Shown one piece after another: positions 61,469-64,000 of a stretch of DNA of 64,000 nucleotides. Location of the stretch: assembly GCA_964452915.1 (NCBI GenBank), contig CAYVNW010000005.1, forward strand, positions 1 to 64,000. Direction: 5' to 3'. Position 1 is the first letter of the stretch; every line of letters starts with the position of its first letter. The notes under the pieces are model-generated. The model searched no databases. It was given only the letters and a program-made list of their open reading frames with translations, and was not told the DNA's origin. Origin of the DNA: Colivivens sp964452915 (GTDB taxonomy: Bacteria; Bacteroidota; Bacteroidia; Bacteroidales; Bacteroidaceae). The position numbers and the translations under genes are program-made.

Positions 61469-61476
61469 TACCTTTG
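61469..61476 (+). promoter_or_regulatory. -7 box for the small secreted protein
   Basis: TACCTTTG on the plus strand, 54 bases upstream of the ATG at 61531. Confidence 0.55.
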
Positions 61477-61530
61477 CAGAGTCAAAAAGACAGAAACAAA
61501 TAAAAAACAAAAATAAAAAAGAAACAAGTT

Positions 61531-62031
61531 ATGAAGAAGTTATTCGCAACATTAGCAGTAGTAGTGGTTACACTCACTGCATCAGCTCAAAGTTCAGTAG
61601 TGTATTACACTCCGGTAAACAAGACAATGGAAGTTGGCATCGGCTTTGATCCATATTCTCACAAGTGCATATTCAGTATCATTGAAGAGTCAAAGAATGA
61701 TGTAGATTTTACATTCGACATCCTCAACCATAACGGACAAAGTGTACTCGGCTCTACAAAAGCACTGAGCGAAGGTAAAATCAATATAATTCCAAAAACG
61801 AGGAAAGTCAGTTACTATGCTTGCAATTACGAACTTACAATTGGAGAACTTAAGTCGTTAATACGTACGGCAAATGATAATGGCAAGGTTGTAATCAATG
61901 GTGTAGAATTTGATGGCGAAGAACTGGCAAGTACGCTGAAGGATATAGAGGACAAGTGGTTTAAACCAGCAGGTGCAAATGATAGGGGGCGTTTCTTCCG
62001 TCCGGGTCGTCCGGCAGAGTTAAGAGGATAA
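61531..62031 (+). CDS. Small secreted protein, function unknown
   Basis: Exported protein of 166 residues with a signal peptide (KKLFATLAVVVVTLTASAQ). The mature part is beta-rich at first (SVVYYTPVNKTMEVGIGFDP; CIFSIIEESKNDVDFTFDIL) and ends in a helical stretch (GEELASTLKDIEDKWFKPAG) and a short Arg/Gly/Pro-rich tail (RGRFFRPGRPAELRG). I do not recognise a family. It is a single gene between pepP and the sensor kinase, with a strong promoter-like box and a good AAGAAACAAG leader. Confidence 0.75.
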   Translation: MKKLFATLAVVVVTLTASAQSSVVYYTPVNKTMEVGIGFDPYSHKCIFSIIEESKNDVDFTFDILNHNGQSVLGSTKALSEGKINIIPKTRKVSYYACNYELTIGELKSLIRTANDNGKVVINGVEFDGEELASTLKDIEDKWFKPAGANDRGRFFRPGRPAELRG

Positions 62032-62165
62032 GCGTATTATCGCACAAGTACAGCTCTAAAAAGATGACAGCATAATTTTAAGAATCATTATTTATAACGA
62101 CAGAGAGATGTGTTGAGGGCGACCTTAGCACATCTCTTCTTGGTTTAGACCTAAATAATATGTTA

Positions 62166-63635
62166 TTATCTGTTTAGATTGAACCGCACAGTAAGTCCAC
62201 CGCCAGGTGTTAATTCTGCTGATACCTTTCCACCATGTACTGCTACGGCATTCTTTACGATAGACAGTCCGAGACCTGTGCCTCCGGCTTTTCGTGATCG
62301 GCCTTTGTCGACTCTGTAAAAACGTTCAAACAGATGTGACAGATGTTGAGGTTCTACTCCAACGCCATTATCACTGACTGTAAATTCGTACGACTTTACT
62401 CCCCCATCCTCGACCTCTATGCATACAATGCTGACTTTTGTAGCACCCGTGGCGTATGCCAAGATATTGTCAATCAAGTTGCGGAAGATACTGTATATGA
62501 GCCCTTGGTCTCCCTTGACTACGACCTTGTTTGGAACGTTCAAGCATACCTTCAGCCCCTTTTGTTGAAACTGAAGCGCCGTGTCGTCCAACACGGAGTT
62601 TATGACATCGGTCACATTGACGGGCTTTCCTCCTTGGAATCCGTTGCTGTTGTTCCCCGTCTTAACTATCTCATCGAGTTTCGTCAGCGTCGACATATCA
62701 AGCAGTAGGTCTGACATTCGTTTACTTTGTGCATAACACCGTTCGAGAAAATGCATGCGTTTTGTCTCGTCCATGTCGGGATGTTGCAATATCGTTTCCA
62801 AATACCCTTGTATGCTTGCAGCGGGTGTTTTCAATTCATGTGCGGCATTTTGAGTAAGTTGACGCTTTATTCTTGCCTTATCCTCTTCAGAATGTTTAAG
62901 TTTCCAATATTGTGCGATGATGGTATGGCTGATGTCGCCGAGTTCGTCGTCCGGCAATTTGCGTTCAAGCTCATGGTCGAGTTCGTCATCACTCTCTGCT
63001 TTAGAAGCAAACTCACGTAGAGATCTTATGTGCCGGCTGATTCGTGATGTATTGTAGTATAAAACGATACCAAGAGTCAAGGTAAGCAACAGCGCAAAAT
63101 AGAGGTACGTATTGTCTGCCTGTAGTGAACGTGTCAGTTCCGCCGAATAAGGGACTGCTGTCCGGATAATTAATCCCGACCTGCTATTATTATTTATGCT
63201 GTCTGATGGAAAAAAAGTAGCGGAATAGAAGTAGGTTGTGTTGGTAGATTCTGAAGTCCGCTTTATGTCATATCCATATCCTTGCCGTAGTGCCTGACGA
63301 ACTTCTTCTCGTTCCAAGTGGTTACCCATTGAGTCAACATCATGATCCTGTGAGTCTAATATAACCGTTCCGTCAGCCCTAATGATGGATACACGCAAAC
63401 CCTTAATTTTATGTTGTGCCACATATTGATCGAACTCGTCTCTGTCGCACAACTTGCCCGGTCCCAGGGTCTGCATCATTTGATAATTGTACATTTGTAG
63501 GCGCGACTCCAAAATGTCGATTTTATAATTTTTCTCCCTATAATACTGGTACACGCTGAAACAGGCCGCGAAAACAATGAACACGCCACCTACACTATAT
63601 AGTAGATTTTTTTGGAATGACCTTGATCTAAACAT
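62166..63635 (-). CDS. Sensor histidine kinase
   Basis: Two-component sensor, 489 residues. Membrane helices near residues 12-30 and 175-195 flank a periplasmic region with a PAS/dCache-like stretch (IRADGTVILDSQDHDVDSMG). A HAMP-like linker follows (SLREFASKAESDDELDHELE), then the HisKA box AAHELKTPAASIQGYLETIL with the phospho-accepting His near residue 265, and the HATPase N box FRNLIDNILAYA, G1 VSDNGVGVEP and G2 RKAGGTGLGLSIVKNAV. It is of the PhoR/VicK class. It lies 20 bases after its response regulator gene. Confidence 0.95.
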   Translation of the reverse strand: MFRSRSFQKNLLYSVGGVFIVFAACFSVYQYYREKNYKIDILESRLQMYNYQMMQTLGPGKLCDRDEFDQYVAQHKIKGLRVSIIRADGTVILDSQDHDVDSMGNHLEREEVRQALRQGYGYDIKRTSESTNTTYFYSATFFPSDSINNNSRSGLIIRTAVPYSAELTRSLQADNTYLYFALLLTLTLGIVLYYNTSRISRHIRSLREFASKAESDDELDHELERKLPDDELGDISHTIIAQYWKLKHSEEDKARIKRQLTQNAAHELKTPAASIQGYLETILQHPDMDETKRMHFLERCYAQSKRMSDLLLDMSTLTKLDEIVKTGNNSNGFQGGKPVNVTDVINSVLDDTALQFQQKGLKVCLNVPNKVVVKGDQGLIYSIFRNLIDNILAYATGATKVSIVCIEVEDGGVKSYEFTVSDNGVGVEPQHLSHLFERFYRVDKGRSRKAGGTGLGLSIVKNAVAVHGGKVSAELTPGGGLTVRFNLNR

Positions 63636-63655
63636 AACCCCATGGTTTAAGTATG

Positions 63656-64000
63656 CTACACTTCAAACACATATCCATATCCGAAACGGGTTTTTATTTG
63701 TTTGCCGTACTTGCCAATCTTCTTCCTAAGACGGGTGATGTTCACGTCTACAGTACGGTCGAGAACATATGTGTCACTTGGCCAACAGCGGTCGAGCAAC
63801 TCATTACGGCTGAATACCTTATTCGGATTCTTTAATAACAATTGCAACAATTCAAACTCCAATTTAGTGAGCTGTATAGGTTCATTATCAAGAGTGACAG
63901 TCTTGCTGGAAGAATCCAGGCAAAGGGTCTTGTATCGTGTCACAGTCTCTGAGGCGTTCTGTCTGTTTGCATCGGAAAGACCTTTCGGTGAGTCTTTCCG
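63656..64000 (-). CDS. OmpR/PhoB-type response regulator (partial, N-terminus beyond window)
   Basis: C-terminal effector domain of a winged-helix response regulator; the frame is open to the window edge, so the receiver domain lies outside. Visible: LTKLEFELLQLLLKNPNKVF, SRNELLDRCWPSDTYVLDRT, VDVNITRLRKKIGKYGKQIK and RFGYGYVFEV. The internal GTG at 63943 is not a real start. The preceding linker reads RKDSPKGLSDANRQNA. It is upstream of the sensor kinase with a 20-base gap, giving a two-component operon. Confidence 0.93.
   Translation of the reverse strand, partial: RKDSPKGLSDANRQNASETVTRYKTLCLDSSSKTVTLDNEPIQLTKLEFELLQLLLKNPNKVFSRNELLDRCWPSDTYVLDRTVDVNITRLRKKIGKYGKQIKTRFGYGYVFEV

Noticed and set aside
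62101..62140. Hairpin AGAGATGTG/CACATCTCT as terminator of the small secreted protein
   Set aside because: The stem is good but neither side has a proper T-run, so a terminator call is not supported.
1..64000. Global reassignment of TAG to an amino acid
   Set aside because: Several intact genes (for example those ending 2534 and 37863) end in TAG at the expected protein length.

Overview
The window looks like a chromosomal segment from a Prevotella-like member of the Bacteroidales. Evidence: repeated -7 boxes of the Bacteroidetes type (TAnnTTTG, often TATCTTTG or TACCTTTG) upstream of genes; an N-succinylornithine-type carbamoyltransferase; DUF4254, DUF3244 and DUF4353 families; M56-TonB and BlaI pairs; and a CoA transferase of the type used in succinate/propionate metabolism. 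Two tRNAs are present (Glu-TTC, Arg-CCT). I saw no rRNA, CRISPR array, prophage or transposase gene. Statements about families rest on recognition of motifs, not on database searches.

Layout. 0-3 kb: a membrane protein, a Tyr/Gln-rich repeat protein, a Nudix hydrolase and a small membrane protein with a C9 tract. 3.1-5 kb: a BlaI-type repressor and an M56-TonB signalling protein whose frame is broken by two in-frame TAG codons. 5.4-10.6 kb: a stress membrane protein, a large secreted beta-helix protein of the pectin-binding DUF4353 type, and kduI-kduD for unsaturated uronate catabolism. 10.6-18.2 kb: polA, a secreted GH127 beta-L-arabinofuranosidase, and a flavin reductase / BASS transporter / DnaQ-like exonuclease operon. 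18.2-22.5 kb: xylB-xylA and a secreted SGNH esterase. 22.5-27.2 kb: gyrB, rpsT, tRNA-Glu, recO and a D-2-hydroxyacid dehydrogenase. 27.3-32.4 kb: a two-subunit chromate-type transporter, then an envelope run (acyltransferase, GT9 glycosyltransferase, DUF4254) preceded by a tRNA-Arg embedded between protein genes. 32.5-37.2 kb: PH-like membrane protein, DacB, thymidine kinase, DUF2264, a lipoprotein and a thioesterase. 37.4-42.5 kb: surface-glycan genes (TagD-like cytidylyltransferase, LicD, acyltransferase 3, two glycosyltransferases), two of whose transcription units start from almost identical promoters.

42.5-52.5 kb is the accessory island and the most interesting part. A spacer of about 8.6 kb, GC-rich by eye and carrying only leftward genes, is bounded by 460-bp inverted repeats that I read as identical base for base. 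Each arm is the same divergent control region: the start of a TPR-type regulator gene facing one way and the start of a DUF3244-type secreted protein facing the other. The right arm reads into an intact DUF3244 gene; the left arm reads into a broken one. Both regulator copies are truncated. The spacer encodes a transglutaminase-like lipoprotein, a papain-like Cys/His lipoprotein, a secreted protein, an O-antigen-ligase-like membrane protein with a repeat-like tail, a second lipoprotein sharing the same leader and 5' hairpin, and a TlpA-N-terminal-like protein that lacks its thioredoxin domain. A relic of the ligase C-terminus sits next to the left arm, so the island has been rearranged by recombination between repeats. 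It is a candidate undescribed surface-lipoprotein system, possibly invertible.

52.5-64 kb is housekeeping: argF', a PfkB sugar kinase, a LOG-family protein, exonuclease III, a succinate-type CoA transferase, a UvrA-like ABC protein overlapping aminopeptidase P, a small secreted protein, and a sensor kinase with its response regulator cut by the window end.
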